38,220 nucleotides of DNA from assembly GCA_003223425.1 (NCBI GenBank), contig QHVA01000035.1, positions 1-38,220 of the forward strand, given 5' to 3'. This DNA is from Gemmatimonadota bacterium. GTDB lineage: Bacteria; Gemmatimonadota; Gemmatimonadetes; Gemmatimonadales; Gemmatimonadaceae. The translations under genes and the position numbers were made by a program. Positions 24,382 through 32,548 of the stretch are shown piece after piece. Every line of letters begins with the position of its first letter. Within the stretch, counting starts at the first letter, position 1. The notes beneath the pieces were generated by a model. That model ran no database searches, was not told the origin of the DNA, and worked only from the letters and a program-made list of their open reading frames with translations.

Positions 24382-25170
24382 TCAGCTGTCGGCCGCGAGG
24401 TGATTAAGTGGGCCGCGACCCGATCCCAGGCCGGGCGCGCTGGCGATCGCGTTGTGGACGTAATCGATCGAACGACGGACGGCTGCATGCAGCGATTCTC
24501 CCTTCGCCAGTTGAGCGGTGATCGCCGCTGATAGGGTGCAGCCGGTGCCGTGTGTGTTCGTCGTGTCGAGGCGGCGGCTGCGAAAGGCGCGCAGGTCTCC
24601 ATCGTAGAGTATGTCGACGACCCTGTCCCCCGAATCCAGATGCCCGCCCTTGATGAGCACCGCCTGGGCTCCCATGCCCTTCATCATCGTCTCCGCCGCG
24701 TGCGACATTCCATCTTCGTCGACGATCTCCTCGCCGGTGAGGATTGCTGCTTCGTGGAGATTTGGTGTAACGAGCGACGCCCGCGGGATGAGGTCGCGCC
24801 TGATCACGTCGATAGTATCCTGCTCGAACAAGACATCACCCGACGTCGCGACCATCACCGGATCGAGTACGTAGTTCTGCAGCGAGTGGTCACGAATCGC
24901 GGCGGCAACGCTCGATGCGATGCCCGCATTGGCCAGCATTCCGGTCTTGAATGCACTCGGAACAAGATCCTCCACGACCGAATCGATTTGCGCCCTGACG
25001 AGATCGGGCGACAGAGCTTCCCACCTGCTCACGCCGCGAGTGTTCTGAGCTGTGATTGCGGTAATCGCCGATGTTCCGAAGATGCCGAATCGCTGAAACG
25101 TCTTCAGATCCGCCTGGATGCCGGCGCCGCCGCCGGAGTCGGAGCCCGCAATTGTCAGCGCTATCCGCAT
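24382..25170 (-). CDS. thiD: hydroxymethylpyrimidine / phosphomethylpyrimidine kinase
   Basis: Bifunctional ThiD kinase of thiamine synthesis, 262 residues, phosphorylating HMP and HMP-phosphate. The N-terminus ALTIAGSDSGGGAGIQADLK is the substrate-binding signature. Further motifs are KTGMLANAGI, VLDPVMVATSGD, TPNLHEAAILTGEE and the catalytic anion-hole sequence TNTHGTGCTLSAAI. ATG at 25168-25170 with no visible Shine-Dalgarno; a 28-nt hairpin ends 8 nt before the start. No TPP riboswitch core is seen upstream and no other thiamine gene is near. It lies 59 nt downstream of the M48 protease gene on the same strand. Confidence 0.95.
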   Translation of the reverse strand: MRIALTIAGSDSGGGAGIQADLKTFQRFGIFGTSAITAITAQNTRGVSRWEALSPDLVRAQIDSVVEDLVPSAFKTGMLANAGIASSVAAAIRDHSLQNYVLDPVMVATSGDVLFEQDTIDVIRRDLIPRASLVTPNLHEAAILTGEEIVDEDGMSHAAETMMKGMGAQAVLIKGGHLDSGDRVVDILYDGDLRAFRSRRLDTTNTHGTGCTLSAAITAQLAKGESLHAAVRRSIDYVHNAIASAPGLGSGRGPLNHLAADS

Positions 25171-25178
25171 TAACGAAA

Positions 25179-25206
25179 GATGCGCCGTGAAACATCACGA
25201 CGCATC
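25179..25206 (-). terminator. stem-loop between the M48 protease gene and thiD
   Basis: Arms 25179-25190 and 25195-25206 pair over 11 of 12 positions (one C/A mismatch) around a 4-nt loop. On the minus strand TTTCGTTA follows and then the thiD ATG. It may terminate the protease transcript or block the thiD start. Confidence 0.5.
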
Positions 25207-25229
25207 ATCGACTCGGATACTGAGAAAAG

Positions 25230-26036
25230 CTACTGGATCTGTCGCGGCGGAGGTGACGGCGGCAGCGACTGGATTCGTGCCTTGAAGGAGTGGAAGTTGC
25301 GCGTGTCAGCGCCGAGGGAGGTTAAAGTGCTGCGCGGAAGCTGGTTGATCTTGGCCTGAATCGCTTGTATGCGGTCCTCCTCGAGCGGGTGTGTGATGAA
25401 CCACGATTCCACTGCTCCGGGCCTGGTTCTGCGCTCCGCGAGCAGCTTCTGGAACATTGTGACCATCCCGACTGGACTGATTCCGGCGCGAACAACATTG
25501 TCGAATCCCTCAGCGTCCGCTTCCGCTTCGTCCTGCCGACTGAATCGCGCGAAAACGGCGCCGCCCGCGATGTTGATGGCTGCGCCGGCGATCTGGCTGT
25601 TGCAGATGCTGGTCAGGATGCACGCTAGTGTGACGCCAACGTTGGCGCCCTGCGCCTTCTCCATCTGCTTGATCGTATGGCGCCGCAGAACGTGTCCGAT
25701 TTCGTGACCCAGGACCCCAGCTAACTCGTCCATCTGATCAGCACGCTCGATGAGGCCACGATTCACGTAAACGAATCCGCCCGGCACCGCGAAAGCGTTG
25801 ACCTCCTGTGCGTCGACGACGAAAAAGTGCCAATCGAGATCACGCCGCCTGGTGAGTCGCGCGATCGAGTCTCCGAGGACGTTGATGTAACGATTCAGCT
25901 CGGGATCCTGGATGATCGGTAGTTGCGCATTGATCTGTTGCGCATATTCCTGTCCCATTTGCACTTCCTGCTGCTGCGAGATGCCGCATGCAACGAGGGA
26001 GCAGGTAATGGCAATTCCTACGAGGACTCGCTTCAT
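25230..26036 (-). CDS. M48 family zinc metalloprotease lipoprotein
   Basis: Secreted M48-family peptidase related to LoiP/YcaL/BepA-type quality-control proteases, 268 residues from the ATG at 26034-26036, chosen for its GGAG Shine-Dalgarno and for the lipoprotein signal MKRVLVGIAITCSLVAC (Cys17). Zinc site: HEIGH at 111-115 (H111, E112, H115) in LAGVLGHEIGHVLRRH, and third ligand in DEAEADAEGFDNV. AFAVPGGFVYVNRGLI is the conserved strand before the active site. It likely acts in the periplasm on misfolded outer-membrane proteins (inference). No TPR domain follows, unlike BepA. It is divergent from the RNA methyltransferase gene. Confidence 0.93.
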   Translation of the reverse strand: MKRVLVGIAITCSLVACGISQQQEVQMGQEYAQQINAQLPIIQDPELNRYINVLGDSIARLTRRRDLDWHFFVVDAQEVNAFAVPGGFVYVNRGLIERADQMDELAGVLGHEIGHVLRRHTIKQMEKAQGANVGVTLACILTSICNSQIAGAAINIAGGAVFARFSRQDEAEADAEGFDNVVRAGISPVGMVTMFQKLLAERRTRPGAVESWFITHPLEEDRIQAIQAKINQLPRSTLTSLGADTRNFHSFKARIQSLPPSPPPRQIQ

Positions 26037-26111
26037 TGGTGCTCCAACGATGAGATTCCAAAGAGACGCGGAGGCAAGTCCCATTCCAGCTGAGCCCCGC
26101 ACAAACCGCGC

Positions 26112-26870
26112 GTGAAACTCCTTACGCTTGCCCGCGATTTGAGGCGGAGAAAGGCTCGCGAGAAACACTCACTCTTCGTCGCCGAAGGTGTACGCTCGGT
26201 TGAAGAGTTGCTTCGCTCCAAACTCAAAATCCGCGGCGTTCTGGTCGCCCCCCAACTCTCCGACGCGCCACGAGGACTGGCGTTGCGAAAGTCGCTCGAC
26301 GAATCACGCGTCGAAGTAGCCGAGGTTTCCGAGAAGGATTTCCGCTCGGCGGCAGAGACCGAGTCGCCGCAGGGCGTGATCGCGATCGGAGAAGTTCCCG
26401 GTCGCTCATTTGATACACTCCCAATCACCGAAGTGTGCCGGCTTATCCTGCTCGATGGTGTGCAGGATCCCGGCAATGCCGGCGCGATCGTGCGCACGGC
26501 AGCTGCACTCGGCGCTACAGCGACCGTTGCCCTTCCGGGCACGGTCGATCTGTGGAATGCAAAGGTTATTCGTAGCTCAATGGGCGCTCAGTTTCACCAT
26601 CAGGCGTTTCACGCCGGGGTAGAGGACGTCCTCAGCTTTCTCGAGCGCAAGAACATCGATCTGTGGGCGACCGATGCAGCGGGTAGCACGCTCGATAAGA
26701 CGACGGCACCTGCACGACTCGCGATCGCAGTTGGGAACGAAGGATCCGGCTTATCTCCACAGATCCGTGCGAAAGCGCAACGAACGGTTTCGCTTCCGAT
26801 CGCACCCAACGTCGAATCCCTCAACGTTGCTGTTGCGACAGGAATCATTCTCTACGAGCTTCGATCATGA
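26112..26870 (+). CDS. TrmH/SpoU family RNA 2'-O-methyltransferase
   Basis: SAM-dependent RNA ribose methyltransferase of the SPOUT class, 252 residues from a GTG at 26112 without a good Shine-Dalgarno. The N-terminal RNA-binding domain (LRRRKAREKHSLFVAEGVRS) is like RlmB/TsnR. The knotted catalytic domain has motif 1 LLDGVQDPGNAGAIVRTAAA, motif 2 LAIAVGNEGSGLS and motif 3 VSLPIAPNVESLNVAVATGI. The substrate is probably 23S rRNA, but which nucleotide cannot be told. The stop overlaps the ATG of the prepilin peptidase gene (26867-26870). Confidence 0.92.
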   Translation: MKLLTLARDLRRRKAREKHSLFVAEGVRSVEELLRSKLKIRGVLVAPQLSDAPRGLALRKSLDESRVEVAEVSEKDFRSAAETESPQGVIAIGEVPGRSFDTLPITEVCRLILLDGVQDPGNAGAIVRTAAALGATATVALPGTVDLWNAKVIRSSMGAQFHHQAFHAGVEDVLSFLERKNIDLWATDAAGSTLDKTTAPARLAIAVGNEGSGLSPQIRAKAQRTVSLPIAPNVESLNVAVATGIILYELRS

Positions 26871-27721
26871 TTGAAATCCTTGAAGGGATATACGTGTTCG
26901 CGATTGGAGCTGCCATCGGCTCGTTCCTCAACGTCTGCATCGGTCGTTGGCCCGAGGGCATGTCAGTGGTAAGGCCGAGGTCGCGGTGTCCCAAATGCGG
27001 CCACCAGATCAAGGCGAGCGAGAACATTCCGATTCTGAGCTGGCTGATGCTGCGTGGCCGATGCAGCAATTGTCACCAGCCTATCTCGATTCAGTATCCA
27101 ATCGTCGAGCTGCTGGTGGCCCTGCTCTGGCTCGCTGCGTTCCTTCAATTGGGGATGACCTTCACCGCCTTCCGTGTCGCAGTTTTCGCCACCGTTCTGC
27201 TCGGTATCTCGATCACCGACGCCAAACACTTTCTGATCCCCGACGGTTTCACCGTTTTCGGATTGTTCTTCGTGTTGTTGACATCGTTTGTAGCCCTGTA
27301 CCTCGGGGGATCAGAGCCTTTTGCTCGTCCGTGGGATGCGATCATCGGCATGTGTGTCGGCGCTGGCGCAATCTCGATTGTTGGCTGGCTCGGCGAAGTC
27401 TGGTTGAAACGACCGGCGATGGGTTTTGGGGATGTAACTCTGATGGCTGTCGTGGGCGCGGCGGTTGGCCCGACGCGGGCGCTGCTCACGATTTTCATCG
27501 CAGCCGTCATCGCTCCGATCGTTCTGCTGGGGATCGTGTATCCACTCTCGGCGCGCGGACTCGCGGACGACAAGGGTCAGACGGAGCTCGCTCTCGAGGC
27601 GTCGGGAGGATGGCGCAAGCGCGAGCTGCCGTTCGGCGTCTTTCTTGCGCCCGCAGCGCTGGTCGCGTTGCTTGGCGGAGAGGCCATCATCGCCTGGTAT
27701 CTGCGCATCTCCGGACTCTGA
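26867..27721 (+). CDS. prepilin peptidase (A24 family, PilD-like)
   Basis: Inner-membrane aspartic protease that cleaves and N-methylates type IV pilin and type II secretion pseudopilins, 284 residues. The N-terminal methyltransferase part has IGSFLNVCIGRWPEG and the zinc-binding CPKC (41-44) and CSNC (66-69) pairs with SENIPILSWL between them. The catalytic Asp residues are D118 (ISITDAKHFLIPD) and D189 (GFGDVTLMA). About eight membrane helices. No pilin genes lie nearby, so it probably serves pili or a secretion system encoded elsewhere. Coupled to the preceding methyltransferase gene by a 4-nt overlap. Confidence 0.95.
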   Translation: MIEILEGIYVFAIGAAIGSFLNVCIGRWPEGMSVVRPRSRCPKCGHQIKASENIPILSWLMLRGRCSNCHQPISIQYPIVELLVALLWLAAFLQLGMTFTAFRVAVFATVLLGISITDAKHFLIPDGFTVFGLFFVLLTSFVALYLGGSEPFARPWDAIIGMCVGAGAISIVGWLGEVWLKRPAMGFGDVTLMAVVGAAVGPTRALLTIFIAAVIAPIVLLGIVYPLSARGLADDKGQTELALEASGGWRKRELPFGVFLAPAALVALLGGEAIIAWYLRISGL

Positions 27722-27764
27722 GCTATTCGGGATCCGTCCGTCGTATTCCTCTTACAAGTGTGCA

Positions 27765-29036
27765 ATGAGCGCTCTGCTTAAGCGAAGCTTTCTTCTGGCC
27801 GCCGGTCCACTGCTGACGCTCGTATCCGCGTGCGAGAGCCAAAGACCGAAATACGAAGGTCCGTACGCCGCCGAAGTCGCGGAAGCCGTTCCGATGATCG
27901 AGAAAGCGGTCGGGCTCAAATACAAGACGCCGCCAAAAGTCGAAACACGCTCGAACGAACAGGTGCGTGAGTTTGTCATAAAGCAGCTCACAGACTCGCT
28001 TGCGACCCACGACATTGACGGCCAGGAGGCGGCGTACAAGCGGCTCGGCATGATACCCGACACGCTCAAGCTGAAGCCGTTTCTCACCAGCCTGCTCGAG
28101 GAACAGATCGTCGGCTACTACGATCCGCACACGAAGGTGCTCTACGTCGTCGACGGCGCTCCGAAGGACATGGCGTCGATGACGATCACGCACGAGCTCG
28201 TGCACGCGCTGCAGGATCAGTACATCAGCCTCGATTCTGTTCAGAAGATTCGCGACGACAATGACCGGCTTTCCGCTGCCCAGTCGGTTTTCGAGGGACA
28301 GGCGGTTTACGAGCAGATCTCCATCATGCTTGGCGGGTCGAACATAGCGATCAACCTTCCCGGCGGTTGGGATCGCATTCGGGAGATGATACGCGAGAAC
28401 CAGGCATCGATGCCGATTTTCGCCGCAGCCCCGAAGGTGATACAGGAAACGTTGATCTTCCCGTATCTGAGCGGAGCCGAGTTCTATCGAAATTACAAGG
28501 AACGGAAATCGGGCTCGATCATTTACAAGGACATGCCGGTGTCTACCGAGCAGATAATTCACCCGGCCGCTTTCTTTGGGACTCGCGACAATCCAACGCG
28601 AGTCACGCTGGGCACGCTCGCCAACGCCACGAAGGTTTATGAGAATGACCTGGGCGAGTTCGAGACGAGATTATTTCTCTACCAGCAGCTGAACGATCAA
28701 AACGAAGCCGTACGCGGCGCCAGCGGATGGGATGGCGATCGGTACGCCGTCGTGAACACGCCGCAGGGTCAGGGAATCGTATGGCTGACGGTGTGGGATT
28801 CGCCCGTCGAAGGGGGCGAATTCTTTCATCTCGCCGGCCAAGCGGTTGAAGCGCGTTACTCTACGAAAGTCGCTTCCGGTTCGACCGAGCTCGTCAAGAA
28901 GTATTCAGGCGGAGGAAGAACGATTCAGATCTCGACGATGGAAATCCAGGGACGACCGGTGGTGATCTACGCCGACGTTCCGGCGGGAGCGAATCCGAAT
29001 ATCATCAATCCCGCGCAGGTTACGCTGAGCCAGTAG
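27765..29036 (+). CDS. putative zinc metallopeptidase lipoprotein (HELVH / EGQA type)
   Basis: A 423-residue exported protein. The ATG at 27765 gives a lipoprotein signal MSALLKRSFLLAAGPLLTLV with VSAC (Cys23); the longer open frame upstream is inside the prepilin peptidase gene in another frame. The metal site is visible: HELVH at 143-147 in MTITHELVHALQDQYISLD and a likely third ligand E177 in SVFEGQAVYEQ, giving a gluzincin pattern with 29 residues between. YYDPHTKVLYVVDG precedes it, a strand that usually lines the active site. I do not know a named family. The C-terminal half (about 230-423) has no motif I recognise. It is convergent with the DUF445 gene, three bases apart. Confidence 0.82.
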   Translation: MSALLKRSFLLAAGPLLTLVSACESQRPKYEGPYAAEVAEAVPMIEKAVGLKYKTPPKVETRSNEQVREFVIKQLTDSLATHDIDGQEAAYKRLGMIPDTLKLKPFLTSLLEEQIVGYYDPHTKVLYVVDGAPKDMASMTITHELVHALQDQYISLDSVQKIRDDNDRLSAAQSVFEGQAVYEQISIMLGGSNIAINLPGGWDRIREMIRENQASMPIFAAAPKVIQETLIFPYLSGAEFYRNYKERKSGSIIYKDMPVSTEQIIHPAAFFGTRDNPTRVTLGTLANATKVYENDLGEFETRLFLYQQLNDQNEAVRGASGWDGDRYAVVNTPQGQGIVWLTVWDSPVEGGEFFHLAGQAVEARYSTKVASGSTELVKKYSGGGRTIQISTMEIQGRPVVIYADVPAGANPNIINPAQVTLSQ

Positions 29037-29039
29037 CTG

Positions 29040-29993
29040 CTATAGCCCAAGCAGCTTCTGGCCGACATACGAGACGGCTCCCACAAGAGCGCCCAGCACG
29101 TAACCGGCGATGATGATCATGCGCAGCTCCTTCTCGATCACCATCAGCAGAATCTCCTCGACACGCTCGACACTGAAAGCCATCACCTTCCGCTCCACCA
29201 TTGACTGAACGTCGAGCTTCTTCACCAGCTCCGGAATCTGCTGGTCGATCCAATCCCAGATCACAGGGGCAGCCGAGGCTGCCAGACGGCGGGGGGCGTC
29301 GGGATCCTTTCTCGCCTCAACATCGCCGATGATGTCGGAGATTGGCTTCTGCAAATAAGCGAGAATCGCGTCATGAATCGCCTTCGATATTTCCTCCCTG
29401 ACTTCTGGTTCCTCCAGCAATCCGACCACTTGCTCGACGCCGTCCCTCTCGATCGCATCGAGCACCGAATCGAACTTCTTCTCGGTCATCATCAGCTTCG
29501 CGAAGATGCGCTCGTGAAAGCGCATGTCATCGACAAAGCGGTTGAACATGGTGTGCAGCGCACCACGGACTTTCACCCGCGTCGCCGGCTGACCGAGGAA
29601 GCCACCGAGTTTGGTCATCGCGACGGGTAGGTAAGACGTCGTGGCTCCCTCGAGTGCGGTGACGACCGCTGGAGGCACTTTGTCGATCAGGGGATCGCGC
29701 GACGTTAGCATCATCGCGATGACGTCGCGGAGCCGCGCCTCGAATGCTTCGCGGAACTCGGGACGCGAGAGCTCAGTTTGTAGATCGCCCGGAGTGAGGA
29801 GCCGCTCTCCGACAGTGCGGCCGAGACTTCTCGCCAGTCTCGCCTGATTCTTTGGTATCGCTCCCTGAAATCCGAAACGCGGCTGCTTCGGATTGAACAG
29901 CATCCACACCGCGATGGTATTGGTGATCCCGCCCGCTACGGTGCCGACGAATACTTGGATGCCGAACTGTACCCAGGGATTGTTGGGGTTCAC
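29040..29993 (-). CDS. DUF445 family membrane protein
   Basis: A 317-residue protein of the DUF445 (YheB/YjiN-like) family of unknown function. An N-terminal membrane helix (VQFGIQVFVGTVAGGITNTI) is followed by AVWMLFNPKQPRFGFQGAIP, a family hallmark, then a long amphipathic helical region, and a C-terminal membrane helix (RMIIIAGYVLGALVGAVSYV). The topology suggests a large domain between two membrane anchors. It starts with a GTG directly after the lon TAA (TAAGTG), so it is probably translated from the lon transcript by termination-reinitiation. A role in membrane or protein quality control is only suggested by that linkage. Confidence 0.88.
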   Translation of the reverse strand: MNPNNPWVQFGIQVFVGTVAGGITNTIAVWMLFNPKQPRFGFQGAIPKNQARLARSLGRTVGERLLTPGDLQTELSRPEFREAFEARLRDVIAMMLTSRDPLIDKVPPAVVTALEGATTSYLPVAMTKLGGFLGQPATRVKVRGALHTMFNRFVDDMRFHERIFAKLMMTEKKFDSVLDAIERDGVEQVVGLLEEPEVREEISKAIHDAILAYLQKPISDIIGDVEARKDPDAPRRLAASAAPVIWDWIDQQIPELVKKLDVQSMVERKVMAFSVERVEEILLMVIEKELRMIIIAGYVLGALVGAVSYVGQKLLGL

Positions 29994-32480
29994 TTACTTC
30001 GTGACTGCTCCTGCGGGCTCGGCGCGATTGATCGACGCGGTGGTCGAATCGCCGACCGCGTTCTTCGCCGGTACATCGCCGTGGGGCTCGGCAGCGTCAG
30101 CGTAGTGCCCAGGAAGTTTGGGCAGAAGCGCGAGGTGAATGATCTCGTCCATTGTGGAAACGAACGTGAACGTCATGCTGTTCACGACCTCGTCGGGAAT
30201 GCCGCGCAAGTCCTTCTCGTTTGCCTTGGGGAGAATCACCTGCCTGAGCCCGGCCCGATACGCAGCCATCACCTTCTCCTTGACACCACCGATCTCCAGA
30301 ACTTTTCCGCGGAGCGTCATCTCACCGGTGAGCGCAATGTCACGACGGACGGGGCGCCGGCTCAGTACGCTAGCGATCGCCAGCGTGACCGCCGCACCAG
30401 CGCTGGGTCCGTCCTTTGGAATTGCGCCGGCGGGGAAGTGAACGTGCAGATCGACTTCCTTGAACTCGACGTCCTCAACACCCAGTGTATGCGCGCGCGA
30501 TCGAACGTAGGAATACGCAGCGTCGACTGACTCGCGCATCACATCGCCGAGCTGGCCGGTGACGGTGAGGCGGCCCGAGCCGGGCATCCGCAGAGCCTCG
30601 ATGACCATCAGGTCGCCGCCTGTTGCGGTCCAGGCCATTCCGGTCACTGCACCGATCTCCGGCTCCTGCTCCGCGTCCTCGAGCGTGTAAGTCGGGTTTC
30701 CGAGAATGTCTGTCACCATCGGATTGTCGACGACCCACGCTCCCTCTTCACCATCTGCCTTCTTACGGGCGCGCTTGCGCATCAGCGCGGCGATGTTACG
30801 CTCGAAATTGCGTAGTCCCGCTTCTCGAGAATAGCGATTCGAGATGAAGCCGAGCACTTCGTCGGTGAATTGAATGTCCTTGTCGCTGATTCCGTGTTCC
30901 TCCAGGAGGCGCGGAAGCATATAGCGCCACGCGATCTCGACTTTCTCTTCCACCGTATACCCGAGCACGCGAATGACTTCCATGCGGTCGCGCAGGGGAG
31001 CCGGGATGTCGTAGAGGTTATTCGCCGTGCAGATGAAAAGAATGCTCGAAAGGTCGAACGGCAGGTTGAGATAGTGATCGACGAAGTTCGAGTTCTGCGA
31101 TGGGTCGAGAACCTCCAGCATCGCGGCTGTTGGATCACCCGAAGGACCTCCGGATGTCATTTTATCAATCTCGTCGATCATCAGCACCGCATCTCTCACC
31201 TGCACACGACGAAGCGACTGCAGAATCAGTCCCGGCATCGCTCCAACGTAGGTGCGGCGATGACCGCGAATCTCGGCCTCGTCGCGCACCCCGCCAACCG
31301 AGATACGGTAGAACGCGCGCGTGATCGAAGTGGCGATCGCTTCACCGAGCGACGTCTTGCCCGTTCCGGGCGGGCCGACGAAACAAAGAATCGGACCATG
31401 CGGATCTCCGCCGCGAAGCTTTCGCACCGCCAGATATTCCGTGATGCGTTCCTTCGCCTCTTTCAGTCCGTAGTGCCGGCTGTCGAGCGAGTCTTCGACT
31501 TTCTTCAGGTCGATCACTTCTTCGGTGACGGATCGCTTGTTCCAGGGAAGAGCGAGCATCCAGTCGAGATAGGTGCGAATGACCTGATACTCACTCGAGG
31601 CGGGTGAGAGGTTGCGCATGCGCTCGATCTCGCGCCGCCCCTCCTGCGCGGCCTTCTCGGGGAGATTTGCTTCCTCGAGCTTCTTCAGCGTTTCGATCGC
31701 CTCTTTTTCGCCCGGATCGCCCTCACCGAGCTCCGACTGAATCGCGCGCAGCTGCTGCCGCAGATAAAACTCGCGCTGGTGCTGCTCGATCTTGATCTCT
31801 GTTTGCCGCTTAACGTCTTCGGCGACGCGGGCGCGTCCCACTTCCCGCTCCACCCGCCCCAGCAAGAATTTCAGACGCTGACCGATGTTGAGGCGTTGAA
31901 GGATCTCGTCCTTGTCCGAGACCTTGAAGTTAAGATTGGTCGCGGCGAGATCCGCGAAGCGCCCGGGATCCGAGATGTTCATCTTGAGAATCGCCGGCAC
32001 TTCGTCCGGAATTCGCTCGATCAGCTCGGCCAGAGTCTCGGCGCCGGCAACGATGCGGGAGATAAGATCGTCCACCTCGCTTGCATCGGGTGGGATCTCT
32101 TTTGCGGGTTTGATCCGAACGATCGGGAACGGCTCGGTCTGTGCCACGCCCTCGACGACAAGCCGCCGCAGTCCCTGAAGTGTGATCTGCACTGTCTCGC
32201 CGGGCAGATTGATGCGCTCATGCACGCGAGCTGCAACACCCACGCGCCCGACGAATCGCTCGGGATCGAGCACATCGTCGTGATCGCCACTCGCGACCAC
32301 AAGTCCCACGATCAGCCCTGACTGCTCGTTCGCCTTCAGTAACGCGAGATTCTCAGGCGCACCCATCTGCACGGCAATCGTGCCGAGCGGGTAAACAATG
32401 GTCGATCGAAGCGCCATTAGCGGCAGCGTCGATGGTATTTCAGCTTGGAGTATGTCGTCTTTGCGCTGGGCAGGCGGCAT
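29994..32480 (-). CDS. lon: ATP-dependent protease Lon
   Basis: AAA+ serine protease for regulatory and damaged proteins, 828 residues, full length. The ATG at 32478-32480 is preceded by GAGAGGA. The N-terminal LAN domain begins LPLMALRSTIVYPLGTIAVQ. The AAA+ module has Walker A FVGPPGTGKTSLGEAIA, Walker B AVLMIDEIDKM and the sensor regions. The protease domain has the catalytic Ser693 in PKDGPSAGAAV and Lys736 in GGVKEKVMAAY. The C-terminus has an extra tail of about 40 residues after the conserved LALLPKL. Divergent from ffh across 68 bp and followed directly by DUF445. No HSE-like or CIRCE-like operator was recognised in the short upstream region. Confidence 0.98.
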   Translation of the reverse strand: MPPAQRKDDILQAEIPSTLPLMALRSTIVYPLGTIAVQMGAPENLALLKANEQSGLIVGLVVASGDHDDVLDPERFVGRVGVAARVHERINLPGETVQITLQGLRRLVVEGVAQTEPFPIVRIKPAKEIPPDASEVDDLISRIVAGAETLAELIERIPDEVPAILKMNISDPGRFADLAATNLNFKVSDKDEILQRLNIGQRLKFLLGRVEREVGRARVAEDVKRQTEIKIEQHQREFYLRQQLRAIQSELGEGDPGEKEAIETLKKLEEANLPEKAAQEGRREIERMRNLSPASSEYQVIRTYLDWMLALPWNKRSVTEEVIDLKKVEDSLDSRHYGLKEAKERITEYLAVRKLRGGDPHGPILCFVGPPGTGKTSLGEAIATSITRAFYRISVGGVRDEAEIRGHRRTYVGAMPGLILQSLRRVQVRDAVLMIDEIDKMTSGGPSGDPTAAMLEVLDPSQNSNFVDHYLNLPFDLSSILFICTANNLYDIPAPLRDRMEVIRVLGYTVEEKVEIAWRYMLPRLLEEHGISDKDIQFTDEVLGFISNRYSREAGLRNFERNIAALMRKRARKKADGEEGAWVVDNPMVTDILGNPTYTLEDAEQEPEIGAVTGMAWTATGGDLMVIEALRMPGSGRLTVTGQLGDVMRESVDAAYSYVRSRAHTLGVEDVEFKEVDLHVHFPAGAIPKDGPSAGAAVTLAIASVLSRRPVRRDIALTGEMTLRGKVLEIGGVKEKVMAAYRAGLRQVILPKANEKDLRGIPDEVVNSMTFTFVSTMDEIIHLALLPKLPGHYADAAEPHGDVPAKNAVGDSTTASINRAEPAGAVTK

Positions 32481-32548
32481 CCAATTCCTCTCGTGCGACG
32501 TAGTGCGTGAGTTGTTTCAGAAGTTAACGGCGCCTAAGTTTAAAGGCT

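Noticed and set aside
25171-25229. TPP riboswitch in front of thiD
   Set aside because: The gap is only 59 nt and the CTGAGA string occurs on the wrong strand; the visible structure is a simple hairpin.
27723-28562. 279-codon open frame antisense to the gluzincin-like lipoprotein gene
   Set aside because: Shadow frame; the plus-strand protein has a signal peptide and metal site, the antisense product has no recognisable feature.
30870-31607. 245-codon open frame antisense to lon
   Set aside because: Shadow frame; composition mirrors the lon codons and no domain is recognisable.
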